From NCBI GenBank assembly GCA_964501505.1, contig CAZCSY010000013.1:1-28722 (forward strand): DNA of 28,722 bases, written 5' to 3'. A program made the translations under genes and the position numbers. The notes beneath the pieces were generated by a model. It worked only from the letters and a program-made list of their open reading frames with translations, made no database searches and was not told where the DNA came from. This DNA is from CAZCSY01 sp964501505. Its GTDB lineage: Bacteria > Omnitrophota > Gorgyraeia > Velamenicoccales > Velamenicoccaceae. Positions 15,319 to 23,663 of this stretch are shown here, piece after piece. How positions within the stretch are numbered: position 1 is the first letter of the stretch; each line of letters begins with the position of its first letter.

Positions 15319-16145
15319 GTGTCCATCTCCTTCATCTTCAGGTAGTAGCCGCTCGTCTTGAAAAACAACTCGACCGGATGCTCCGTGCCGTTCATCTTGA
15401 TCCGCTTTAAGGCAAAGAGGTCGTCATAGATGTAACCTTTTTTTGGATTGGTCGTCACGGCCGCACAAAAACCGGCGTCCCGCACCCGCTTCTGGACGAC
15501 CCGTGAATAACCACCTGTGGGATAGCAAAAAACGGTAGCCGGCCGCCCCAGCAATCCCTCCAGGAATCGCCGCGGGGCGTCGACCTCGCGGGAGAGGGCC
15601 TGCGGGTCGCCGTCCAGATCGGGCAGATGCGCGTGGGTCGCGGAGTGGACACCGAAATCGACCAACCCGGAATCCGCCATCTCCCGCATCATGGCGACCG
15701 ACAGAATCTGCACCGGCCGGTCATACATATAGGTCTCTCTGCCTATCAGGTCCGTGATGACAAAGACGGTGGCCGCAAAACCGTATTCCTTCAGGATCGG
15801 CAAGACGTTCGTATAATTGTCCTCGTAGCCGTCGTCAAAGGTGAGGACGATCGTCCTGGGACCGACCCGTTCGCCTCTTTTGAGCTTTTCAATGAGCTCC
15901 GTCAGCCGCAGCACGCGATAACCGTGACGCTTGAAAAAGGCCATCTGACGGGCAAACGTTTCGGTCGCCATGCCAAGCCCCGGCGTGTCCACAAAGGTCT
16001 CCCCAACACTGTGATACATCAGGATCGTGGCGTCCGGCCCGCTCTTCCAGAGATAACCCACCCACATCAGGAAGCCCGTGCAGAAGAAGACGCCGACATA
16101 CAGCAGGACCTTGCGGACCCATCTCATTACAGCCCTGTTCCTCAT
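15315..16145 (-). CDS. membrane-anchored polysaccharide deacetylase (NodB/CE4)
   Basis: Removes N- or O-acetyl groups from a sugar polymer or glycolipid outside the cytoplasm. One hydrophobic segment at about 13-31 (VLLYVGVFFCTGFLMWVG) anchors it. The CE4 metal site is complete: motif 1 TFDDGYEDN with D104 and D105, and motif 2 HSATH with H167 and H171. Motif 3 is read as CYPTGGYS. The length of 276 aa is normal. The start is uncertain: ATG 16145 and ATG 16127 each follow a GAGGAA.AGGG ribosome site created by a 20-base tandem repeat. Context suggests deacetylation of an LPS-core or lipid-linked sugar, but peptidoglycan or capsule substrates are possible. Confidence 0.9.
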   Translation of the reverse strand: MRNRAVMRWVRKVLLYVGVFFCTGFLMWVGYLWKSGPDATILMYHSVGETFVDTPGLGMATETFARQMAFFKRHGYRVLRLTELIEKLKRGERVGPRTIVLTFDDGYEDNYTNVLPILKEYGFAATVFVITDLIGRETYMYDRPVQILSVAMMREMADSGLVDFGVHSATHAHLPDLDGDPQALSREVDAPRRFLEGLLGRPATVFCYPTGGYSRVVQKRVRDAGFCAAVTTNPKKGYIYDDLFALKRIKMNGTEHPVELFFKTSGYYLKMKEMDT

Positions 16146-16189
16146 ATCGCAGCCCTCTTCCTCATATCACAGCCCTGTTCCTTATAATG
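16130..16189. repeat. three tandem 20-bp copies covering a translation start region
   Basis: Units 16130-16149, 16150-16169 and 16170-16189 share CAGCCCT(G/C)TTCCTCATATC. The first two are almost identical, and the third is diverged at its end. On the minus strand each unit reads GAGGAA.AGGGCTG or close to it, so ribosome site and ATG are duplicated at the front of the deacetylase gene. The third unit runs over the stop codon of the upstream GT4 gene. Confidence 0.8.
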
Positions 16190-17276
16190 TCGTGTACACC
16201 GCGCGCGTTGTCTCAGCCATCTGTTCCGCAGAGAAGGTGGCTTGCATCCGGCGCCGGGCCTCCTCGCACATGCTCTTTGCTGCGGCGGCATCGTCCAGGA
16301 GATGGCCTACGGCTTCGGTGAGCCCCCCGGCATCCCGCGGCGCCACCAACCGACCTGTGATCCCGTCTTGGATGATATCACTCAACCCGCCGACGCGGCT
16401 CGCCACCACCGGCACGCCCTGAGCCTGGGCCTCGAGGACCGAAAGCCCGAGCCCCTCCTCGAGCGACGGCATGACAAAGACGTCCATGAGGCTCAGGGCC
16501 AGCGACGTGTCCTTGGTCGAGGCCACGAGCCGGATATGCGGCTCCAGCCCCCAGCGCTCCATGGCGGCCCGCAGCGCGGCCTTTTCCGGACCCTCCCCTA
16601 TCAAAAGAAAGAAGACGTCGTGCCGCCGGACCAGGAGCATACGGGCGGCCTCGAGAAAATAGACCTGCCCTTTCACGACGGAGAGGCGTCCGATGTGACC
16701 AACCAGCCTCTTGTCTTCCGGGATGCTCCAGAAATGGCGCAGCGCCGTCTTCTCATGCTGGCTGCGCGGCGTGAAGCGTTTCAGATCGATGCCGTGGCGG
16801 ATCAGGACGACCCGCTCGGGGCGTACCTTGAAGTCCTCGATCAGGTGACGGCGTACCGGTTCGCTGATCGCGATGACCTTGCGGCCCCAGCACGGCAACC
16901 ATCGGCGCGACAGGCGTACCTTGAAATATCCATGGCAGGTCGACAGGTACGCAATGCCCGTCCGGTGCGAGAGGAGCGCCGCCAACACCTGCGTCACGCG
17001 CGTGTTGGCATGGATCACATCAATCTTCAGGGCCTTGACCAGCGGCCCGAGCTTCCAATACGACCAAAGCACCTTCGGGCTCACCTCGCACTTGGTCGTC
17101 AGCGGCACGCGCAGACACCTGACGCCCAATATGATAAAATCCTTCTCGCAGTTCCCGCCGCGCGAGGCGACGACCATACGGATCCCGTGGCGGCCGTGCA
17201 GACACCGGCAGAGCCCCAGCAGATACGCGGTGATCCCCCCGGTATTGAGATGATTCGCCAATAACAATATCGTCAT
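16182..17276 (-). CDS. GT4 family glycosyltransferase
   Basis: A 364-aa GT-B retaining glycosyltransferase. The N-terminal LLLANHLNTGGITAYL is the typical glycine-rich acceptor-side loop. HGIDLKRFTP (about 161-170), GHIGRLSVVKGQ (about 193-204) and the E-x7-E motif EGLGLSVLE (E274/E282) mark the donor-binding lobe. The start at 17276 is preferred over the longer frame because the family N-terminus begins there, 4 bases after the upstream TAG and with GGTAGG before it. It probably adds a hexose to the LPS core. The donor sugar cannot be read from sequence. Confidence 0.93.
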   Translation of the reverse strand: MTILLLANHLNTGGITAYLLGLCRCLHGRHGIRMVVASRGGNCEKDFIILGVRCLRVPLTTKCEVSPKVLWSYWKLGPLVKALKIDVIHANTRVTQVLAALLSHRTGIAYLSTCHGYFKVRLSRRWLPCWGRKVIAISEPVRRHLIEDFKVRPERVVLIRHGIDLKRFTPRSQHEKTALRHFWSIPEDKRLVGHIGRLSVVKGQVYFLEAARMLLVRRHDVFFLLIGEGPEKAALRAAMERWGLEPHIRLVASTKDTSLALSLMDVFVMPSLEEGLGLSVLEAQAQGVPVVASRVGGLSDIIQDGITGRLVAPRDAGGLTEAVGHLLDDAAAAKSMCEEARRRMQATFSAEQMAETTRAVYTTL

Positions 17277-17280
17277 AGAC

Positions 17281-19410
17281 CTACCATTTTGACACTGAAA
17301 GACCTGGTCTTTGAGTGTCATTTTTGGTGCTTGCGAGCTGGTCGACGGCCGCCAGGACGTCCGACGGCTTGATCGTCTTCATGCAGACGAACCGTTTCTT
17401 CGGGCACGTATCTTTGTAACAGGGGCGGCAGCCTTTTTGCAAGACAAGGCACGGCGCGCTCTCTGGCACGTGGCGGCGGGGGTCGGTCGGACCGAAGAGC
17501 GCGACGAAGGGCCTCTTCATCGCCGCGGCCGCGTGCATGGGCGCGGAGTCGCCCGTCACGAAGACGCTCATGGACTCCATCAACGCCACCAACTCGAGAA
17601 AGCTCGTCCGGGCCACGGCGCACAGGGGCGTTGCCTGTGTCTCTTTGAGGATCTTCTGGGCGCGGCCGGCGTCCGCGCGGCTGCCCGTCAGGACCACGGC
17701 GTAACCCCGCTCTTCCAGCCGGCCGCACAACTCGGCGAAGTACTCCACGGGCCAACACTTGGTGCGCCAGCGGGGGCTGGCCCCGATGTTCAATCCGACG
17801 AGCGGCTGCCCCTTCCAGCCGCCCTCTTCAAGAAAACGGCGCGCGTGCGCGCGGTCCTCCGCAGAGAGCCACAATTCTAACTCTTCGCCGCGATACTCGA
17901 TACCGAGCATCTTCAGAACCTGGAACTGGTGGCGCACGGGGTCCATCGGCACACGGCTCTCAACGGCCTTCCTGTTAAGCAAAAAACCCCACTTGCCGTT
18001 GTCATACCCGTATCGCCTGGCCGCGAAAGAAAGATACCCCAACAGATGGCTCTTCTTATTATTCTGAAAATCGATGACGCTGTCGAAGCGCCGGCGTGAC
18101 AAAAACCTGCCAAGACGCCAGAGCCCCTTCATCCCCGAATGCTTATTTTTGAAATCGCACACGATCAGCTCATCCACAAAAGGACAGCGCCGCAAGACCA
18201 CCTCCGCCTCGCGGCCGACGAGGCACGTGACGTGCGCTGAGCCAAACTCTCTCTTGATCGCCTTGAACGAAGGGACCGCGAGAACCGCGTCGCCGAGGGC
18301 GCCGATCTTGATGACCAAAAGGCGCGGCTTATCAAAGGCCTCCCTATAGACCGCGAGCGTCCTGGCGCCCATACGCTCCAGGGAATAGGACTCTTCCACC
18401 TTGCGGCGTCCGTTCTCAATGAGCCGTATCGCGAGGGAACGATCCTCTAGGACCTTCGTCATGGCTGCGGCCAACCCTTCGTGGTCGCGCGGGTCGACGA
18501 GCAGGCCGTCCGTGCCGTCGGCAACGACCTCATTGATCCCGCCGATGCGCGAGGCCACCACCGGCACGCCGACCGCCTGCGCCTCGATAATCACGCGGCC
18601 GAACGATTCCTCGACCACCGAAGGCATGACGAGACAATCAAGTTCGCTGAGCACGCCGGGGATGTCCCCGCGGTTGCCGTAAAAGGTCAGTGTCCCGCCC
18701 AGACCCAGGCGCCGGCACCACACCTCCAGCTCTTCCTTATAGCTCTCCTTGCCCGGAGAGACCCCGCCGACGATCCAGGCGCGGATATCGGGACAGCCCC
18801 GCCGGACCAGCGCCAGCGCCTTCAAAAAATAGACGTGCCCCTTCACCGGCGAGAGGCGGCCGATCACGCCGATGAGGGGTCCTTCTTTCCTTTTTTCGAG
18901 CGGCGCGCCGCGAAAGCGGTAACGCTCCAGATCCACGCCGCGCGGGATGAACCGGATGTTTTCACGGGGTACCTTGAACTGCGCCATCATGTAACGGCCG
19001 ATCACGACGCTGGGAACGATGGTGAACTTTCCCCAACCCATCATCGGGCTGAAGATATGACGGCTGTAGTGGCCGTGGGCCGTGGTGATGAGGATCGCGT
19101 CCGTGCCGCGCGTCGCCATGAAGGCCACCCACGCCGGCACGCGCGAACGCGCGTGGACGATATCAATCTTTTCCCGCACGATGATCCCGCGCAGGCGGCG
19201 CGAGGCCCGCAGCATCACCCAGAAGGCCTTGGACGCGACGGGCAGTCTATAGTGGGGGATCCCCTCGGCCTCGAGCTGCGCCACAAGGGCGCCCCCTGTC
19301 GAGGCGACCGCGGACGGATAACCCTGCTGTTTCAGGTAGCGTGCAAGATCTACCGTTCCGCTCTCCACGCCGCCGACGTCCAATTGAGGAAGAATCTGCA
19401 GTATCTTCAT
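17281..19410 (-). CDS. bifunctional GT4-GT9 glycosyltransferase fusion
   Basis: A 709-aa chain made of two complete transferases. Residues 1 to about 358 are GT4: QLDVGGVESGTVDLARYL at the N-terminus, PRGVDLERY (156-164), IGRLSPVKGHVYF and the E-x7-E motif ESFGRVIIE (E268/E276). Residues about 361-709 are GT9: IKIGALGDAVLAVPSFKAIK (D374), NIGASPRWRTKCWP, and GDSAPMHAA (620-628), where Ala replaces the usual Gly. It ends with C661/664/669/676 (C-x2-C-x4-C-x6-C). The fusion suggests sequential addition of two different core sugars. ATG 19410 is chosen because MKILQILPQLDVGG is the family start; TTG 19419 and GTG 19413 are weaker options. It follows the upstream stop by 5 bases. Confidence 0.92.
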   Translation of the reverse strand: MKILQILPQLDVGGVESGTVDLARYLKQQGYPSAVASTGGALVAQLEAEGIPHYRLPVASKAFWVMLRASRRLRGIIVREKIDIVHARSRVPAWVAFMATRGTDAILITTAHGHYSRHIFSPMMGWGKFTIVPSVVIGRYMMAQFKVPRENIRFIPRGVDLERYRFRGAPLEKRKEGPLIGVIGRLSPVKGHVYFLKALALVRRGCPDIRAWIVGGVSPGKESYKEELEVWCRRLGLGGTLTFYGNRGDIPGVLSELDCLVMPSVVEESFGRVIIEAQAVGVPVVASRIGGINEVVADGTDGLLVDPRDHEGLAAAMTKVLEDRSLAIRLIENGRRKVEESYSLERMGARTLAVYREAFDKPRLLVIKIGALGDAVLAVPSFKAIKREFGSAHVTCLVGREAEVVLRRCPFVDELIVCDFKNKHSGMKGLWRLGRFLSRRRFDSVIDFQNNKKSHLLGYLSFAARRYGYDNGKWGFLLNRKAVESRVPMDPVRHQFQVLKMLGIEYRGEELELWLSAEDRAHARRFLEEGGWKGQPLVGLNIGASPRWRTKCWPVEYFAELCGRLEERGYAVVLTGSRADAGRAQKILKETQATPLCAVARTSFLELVALMESMSVFVTGDSAPMHAAAAMKRPFVALFGPTDPRRHVPESAPCLVLQKGCRPCYKDTCPKKRFVCMKTIKPSDVLAAVDQLASTKNDTQRPGLSVSKW

Positions 19411-19415
19411 CACGG

Positions 19416-21341
19416 TCAAAAGAGCTTCTTGAGGGCCTCGATGATGCGCGGCCTCGGATCGAGGACGGGCCGCTCGGACCGGCCGCTCATGACGTCCTCC
19501 AGGACCGACAAGAGCCCGTTAGGCTTCACCCGGTCGATGTAATGTTTGGCGGCGAGGAGATCCAGGAAGCGCTGGACCTTGTTCGGCGCATTCTTCGTGT
19601 GCGGCTCAAAGACGACCACCGGCTTGCCGCTGGCACACGCCTCGGAAACCATCGAGATGCTGTCACCGCTGACGACCAGGACATCGCTCCAGAAAAAGAT
19701 GCCGCCCATCGCCCCCTCGGGATTATGCTCTGAGGCGATCACGACCAGGCGACAACGCGGGTCCTTCCCGAAATATTCTCTCACGGTTTGCGCCACGGCC
19801 GGTGCCGTGCGCCGGGAGGTCGTGATGGCGAGCTCGGCGTCCCTCGCGTCAAGGACCTTCTTCATCTGATCGCACACGAAGACGGCGATGGACGGCGTCA
19901 ACGCATAGTTCTTCGAATCCCCGCCGAGCAACAGGCCGATCCGGGGAACCCGGCGCGTCTCTTCTTTCAGGGCCGGGTACGCGGCGACGAGCCTGTTAAA
20001 ATCCGACTCCAGGTCCTCGCGCGTGACGTGACTGAGCGCGCCGACCGTCACCAGCACGTTCTTTTGCGGTCGGGGACGATCGTGCTCCGGCATCAGGACA
20101 AGGTCGAACTGCCGGCTTGAAAAGACCCCCGGCCGCATGATCACGACACAACGCGCCTGATTTTCGTACGCGCACGCCAGGTTCACCGCCGCCAGCGACG
20201 AGCCGGCAGAGACGACCGCGTCGCAGAAAACGGATGAGAGCCTCTCATGTGTCTCGCGTGTCAGGGCCAGCGGCAGCAACCGCATCAGGAGACGCGGCCC
20301 GAAGAGACGGCCGGCCACGGCCAGGAAACGGCGTCCGCGGCCGCTCTTGAAGACGACGTCGACGACGCGGGCGCGCACGTCAAATCCGGCCTCCCGGAGC
20401 ATCGCGCACAGGGCCCAAGACTGCTTCAGATGGCCGGCCTTACCGTCGTTCAGAATCAGGACATCTTTCTGCGGCCCGTGCTTCCAGCGGCGGTACGTCC
20501 AGAGATACTCCTGCGGGTAGCGTCGGATGTATCCCTCGAAGACGCCGTTGATACGCCTGAGGTTCTCGTGCAGGTCCGCCGCTTCTTCGCCGCTGTGGAC
20601 CGGCTCATATTCCGAAAACAGGAGTTCGTGGTGCGGGCCCTGGACGCGCCGGACAAAAGAAAGGAAGATGCGGGAACCCAGTTTTTCAGCGAGCTTCATG
20701 CTTCCGACGGGCACGCGGGCCTTCTTGTCAAAAAACGCCACCGGCAGCCCCTCCCGTCCGCCGTGGTCCGCCACCATGCCGAGGATATTGTTCCCGGAGA
20801 GGTGCGTCATCATCTTCTTAAGCTCTCCGACGCCGATCACGTGGCAGCCCTTGCGCTCGCGCATCTCATTGAGGAAACGGTCCAGGCGCCGGGTGCGCCT
20901 CTGCGGCTGGACGAGCATGGCGTATTTACGCTCAGGAAAAAATGCCGCGCAGGCGATATTGGACAGCTCCCAGCTGCCCGCGTGGACGCCCAGGAGAAGC
21001 ACCCCCTTGCCCGAATCGATGGCCCGGCGCACCGCGTCCTCGCCGCTCAGGCGCACGTAGGAACGGATGCGGCGCTCGTCAAGGTACGGCGCATAAAGGA
21101 CCTCGACGGCATTCTGGGCAAAGTGCTCGAACATGGACCGCACCACGGCCTGACGCCAGGCCCGGCTCTCCCGGGGGAACGCCACCTTGAGGTGGGCCAG
21201 GGCCCGCAGACGGCCGCGCGACGGGAGGCGCGCATAGATCCGGCCCACGCCGCGGGCCGCGGCCAGAGACGCGCCGATCGGGATCCAGCGCAGCACAAAA
21301 GACGCGGCGCTAAACAGTAAAAAGAGAATCCAATCGCCCAT
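19416..21341 (-). CDS. LpxL-type lipid A acyltransferase fused to ELM1-like (DUF1022) domain
   Basis: 641 aa with two parts. Residues about 1-290 are a lysophospholipid acyltransferase of the LpxL/HtrB family: an N-terminal hydrophobic anchor (WILFLLFSAASFVLRWIPIG), the H-x4-E motif HAGSWE (H120/E125), VADHGG near 190, and WTYRRWK near 281. This part should add a secondary acyl chain to lipid A. Residues about 293-641 resemble the mitochondrial-fission ELM1 family, with LILNDGKAGHLKQSWAL at the start and VVSGDSISMVSEACASGKPV (about 556-575), a GT-B-like fold of uncertain activity. The ATG at 21341 follows AGAGG and lies within the last 32 bases of lpxK. Fusion of these two families is unusual to my knowledge. 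Confidence 0.87.
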   Translation of the reverse strand: MGDWILFLLFSAASFVLRWIPIGASLAAARGVGRIYARLPSRGRLRALAHLKVAFPRESRAWRQAVVRSMFEHFAQNAVEVLYAPYLDERRIRSYVRLSGEDAVRRAIDSGKGVLLLGVHAGSWELSNIACAAFFPERKYAMLVQPQRRTRRLDRFLNEMRERKGCHVIGVGELKKMMTHLSGNNILGMVADHGGREGLPVAFFDKKARVPVGSMKLAEKLGSRIFLSFVRRVQGPHHELLFSEYEPVHSGEEAADLHENLRRINGVFEGYIRRYPQEYLWTYRRWKHGPQKDVLILNDGKAGHLKQSWALCAMLREAGFDVRARVVDVVFKSGRGRRFLAVAGRLFGPRLLMRLLPLALTRETHERLSSVFCDAVVSAGSSLAAVNLACAYENQARCVVIMRPGVFSSRQFDLVLMPEHDRPRPQKNVLVTVGALSHVTREDLESDFNRLVAAYPALKEETRRVPRIGLLLGGDSKNYALTPSIAVFVCDQMKKVLDARDAELAITTSRRTAPAVAQTVREYFGKDPRCRLVVIASEHNPEGAMGGIFFWSDVLVVSGDSISMVSEACASGKPVVVFEPHTKNAPNKVQRFLDLLAAKHYIDRVKPNGLLSVLEDVMSGRSERPVLDPRPRIIEALKKLF

Positions 21342-22392
21342 AAAATGCCTCTTGGCCGCAGACAAAGCCGAGCTCAACGGATACCGCCAATATATCGACG
21401 GGCCCGAAGGCGATCCCTTCCAGGCGGACCGCATCCTTCTCGGTCGTGCACAGCGCCGTGGCCCCGCGGCCTGCCGCCTCCCCGGCCAGAAGATCGATCT
21501 CCTGCTGGGTGTAGACGTGGTGGTCCTCGAAAAACTTTTCATAGACGACGTCCGCGCCCATCGCCTGAAGGGTCCGGCGGAACGAGGCGGGATTGCTGAT
21601 GCCGCAGAAGATGCCGACTGCCTTTCCCTTGAACGCGCCGACGTCAACGGCCGCTCCGGTCTTGACGCGGGTCACGGCCTTCGGCCGGACCGCCAGTTCC
21701 ACCAGGTCCGCACGCGGGGCGAATCGCCTCAGCCTCTCCTTGAGGGCGTGACACGGCGTTGCCGCCACCTCGTCGGTCCGCGTCAGACACACGACGTGGG
21801 CTCGGGCGAGTGCCCGGGCCTCTTCGCGCAGCGGGCCCGCCGGAATCATGAAGCCGTTGCCCAGGCCCCGCGTCGCGTCCACGGCCACGATATCGAGGTC
21901 CCTCTTGAGACGCCAGTGCTGAAATCCATCGTCGAGGACGAGCACTTCGTAACGACCCGGGGCATCGACATTCCGGGCAAGCTCTTTTCTGTCGGGGGCG
22001 ACAAAGACGTCGGCCTTGGCGCACAACGCCTGCTTGAGCCAGGCCCCCTCGTCCCCCAAGAGACGAAAATCGCCGACGGCCTTTGTCCTTCTGTCCGACG
22101 GCCGGCGATACCCCCTCAACAGGATCGCGACGCGCTTGTCACGCCGGTACAGGTGCTCGGCGATCAACCGCACCAGCGGCGTCTTGCCCGTCCCGCCCAT
22201 CACGATGTTGCCGACGCTCACCACTTTGGCCCGGGGCCGGTAGGCGCCGCCGATACGCATCCGGTACAGCAGGCGCAGTCCCTTCACGCAGAGCGCATAA
22301 CACCAGGACAAAACTACGAGGAACGGCCAGACGGGCTTCACCCAGCCGCTCAGACGTCCCTCTTCATATAAAAGCCGCAGCCGCCGCCTCAC
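21310..22392 (-). CDS. lpxK: tetraacyldisaccharide 4'-kinase
   Basis: Phosphorylates the 4' position of the lipid A disaccharide at the inner membrane. At 360 aa it is normal for LpxK. A short hydrophobic stretch (VWPFLVVLSWCYALCV, about 21-36) anchors it. The P-loop is GNIVMGGTGKTP (61-72), followed by ILLRGYRRPS (90-99) and the signature DDGFQHWRLKRDL (154-166). The GTG start overlaps the waaA TGA as GTGA. Its end overlaps the LpxL-ELM1 start, so three lipid A genes form a tight translationally coupled unit. Confidence 0.96.
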   Translation of the reverse strand: MRRRLRLLYEEGRLSGWVKPVWPFLVVLSWCYALCVKGLRLLYRMRIGGAYRPRAKVVSVGNIVMGGTGKTPLVRLIAEHLYRRDKRVAILLRGYRRPSDRRTKAVGDFRLLGDEGAWLKQALCAKADVFVAPDRKELARNVDAPGRYEVLVLDDGFQHWRLKRDLDIVAVDATRGLGNGFMIPAGPLREEARALARAHVVCLTRTDEVAATPCHALKERLRRFAPRADLVELAVRPKAVTRVKTGAAVDVGAFKGKAVGIFCGISNPASFRRTLQAMGADVVYEKFFEDHHVYTQQEIDLLAGEAAGRGATALCTTEKDAVRLEGIAFGPVDILAVSVELGFVCGQEAFYGRLDSLFTV

Positions 22393-23663
22393 ACCCTCAC
22401 CTTCTCTTCCATAAAATCCATGGTCCGCGCGGCAGCGCCGCGATTCTTCTCGATGAGCTGCCGGGCCCGCGCCCCCAGGGCCGCCCGCACCTGCCTGGAG
22501 CTCAGGAGGCGACGCATGGCAAACTCCATCTCCTGCGGGCTCTTTACCTCAATGGCGGCGCCGTCCGCGAGGAAACGGTCGCGGATCTCCTTGAAATTCG
22601 CCATGTGCGAACCGAAGAGGATGGCCTTGCCGTAGACGGCGGGCTCAATAGGATTATGCCCGCCCCTCTTGACCAGGCTTCCGCCGATAAAAACGATGTC
22701 TCCAAATTGATAGGTCGCGCTCAGGTCGCCGATGGTATCCAGGAGAAGGACGGCCGAACCCTGTATCTCTGCGGCCTGCGACAACAACAAAGAATCAAGC
22801 CCTTCCAGACGGATGGTGCGCCGTATCTTATCGAGGCGCTCCAGGTGACGCGGGGCGATCAGGAGCCGCAGGCGCGAAAAATCCTTGCGCAGCGACTTGT
22901 ACAGCCGCAGTATCGTCTCCTCTTCGTTGTCGTGCGTGCTGCCGGCGATCCAAAGGATGCGGTTTGCGGCCGTCCGCTTGAGCGCGTCGGCGAAGGACGG
23001 CTCCCGCGCGTCCGCCGATACGTCAAACTTGATGTTGCCCGTCACGGCGACGTCGCGGTACCAGGCGCCCAGCGTCTTGATGCGTTCCGCCGCCTCGTCG
23101 GTCTGCATGCAAAAGAGCGCCACGTCCTTCAAGAGGCGCCGCCAGAACCACGGCATGCGGCCATAGCGCCCGAGCGAGCGGTTCGATATCCGGCCGTTGA
23201 CGATGACGACCCTGGCCCCGCGGGCCCTGGACAAACGGATGAGGTTGGGCCACAGCTCCGTCTCGAAGATCACGAGGAGCGACGGCCGGATCTCGGCGAG
23301 AAAGCGACGCACGACAAAAGAAAGATCCACGGGCGCGTAACAGATCGTCTCATCCTTCTCGGCGATGTGGCGCAGGATCTGGTAGCCCGTCGGCGTCACG
23401 GTCGAGATGACCCGGCGCGTGTCCGGCCAACGCTGCCGCATCAGACGCAGGACCGACTCCGCCGCCCGCGCCTCCCCGACGCTAACCGCGTGCAGCCAGA
23501 CGACCTTCCTGTCCTTGAGGGCCTCAAACTGGTCCGCAGGGAAAAACCCCAGACGCATCAGGATGTGCGGACCTACCCGGCCGCGCAACGCGTACACCGG
23601 CAGATACACCAACAACCCCAGAAACAGTGCTATGTCGTAAAAAAAATAAAGCAAGAACATCAT
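22389..23663 (-). CDS. waaA: Kdo transferase
   Basis: Transfers Kdo from CMP-Kdo to lipid A (GT30). The 424-aa protein has an N-terminal membrane helix (FLLYFFYDIALFLGLLVYLP), the active-site glutamate E64 in HAVSVGEARAAES, and FETELWPNLIRLSRARG. Later conserved segments are VTGNIKFD, WIAGSTHDNEEE and IGGSLVKRGGHNPIEPA. Whether it adds one, two or more Kdo residues cannot be read. The start is one of two adjacent ATGs (23663 or 23660), placed at the very edge of a dispersed repeat that also supplies the upstream GGGGGCTCC. The longer open frame upstream is just translation of that repeat. Confidence 0.95.
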   Translation of the reverse strand: MMFLLYFFYDIALFLGLLVYLPVYALRGRVGPHILMRLGFFPADQFEALKDRKVVWLHAVSVGEARAAESVLRLMRQRWPDTRRVISTVTPTGYQILRHIAEKDETICYAPVDLSFVVRRFLAEIRPSLLVIFETELWPNLIRLSRARGARVVIVNGRISNRSLGRYGRMPWFWRRLLKDVALFCMQTDEAAERIKTLGAWYRDVAVTGNIKFDVSADAREPSFADALKRTAANRILWIAGSTHDNEEETILRLYKSLRKDFSRLRLLIAPRHLERLDKIRRTIRLEGLDSLLLSQAAEIQGSAVLLLDTIGDLSATYQFGDIVFIGGSLVKRGGHNPIEPAVYGKAILFGSHMANFKEIRDRFLADGAAIEVKSPQEMEFAMRRLLSSRQVRAALGARARQLIEKNRGAAARTMDFMEEKVRV

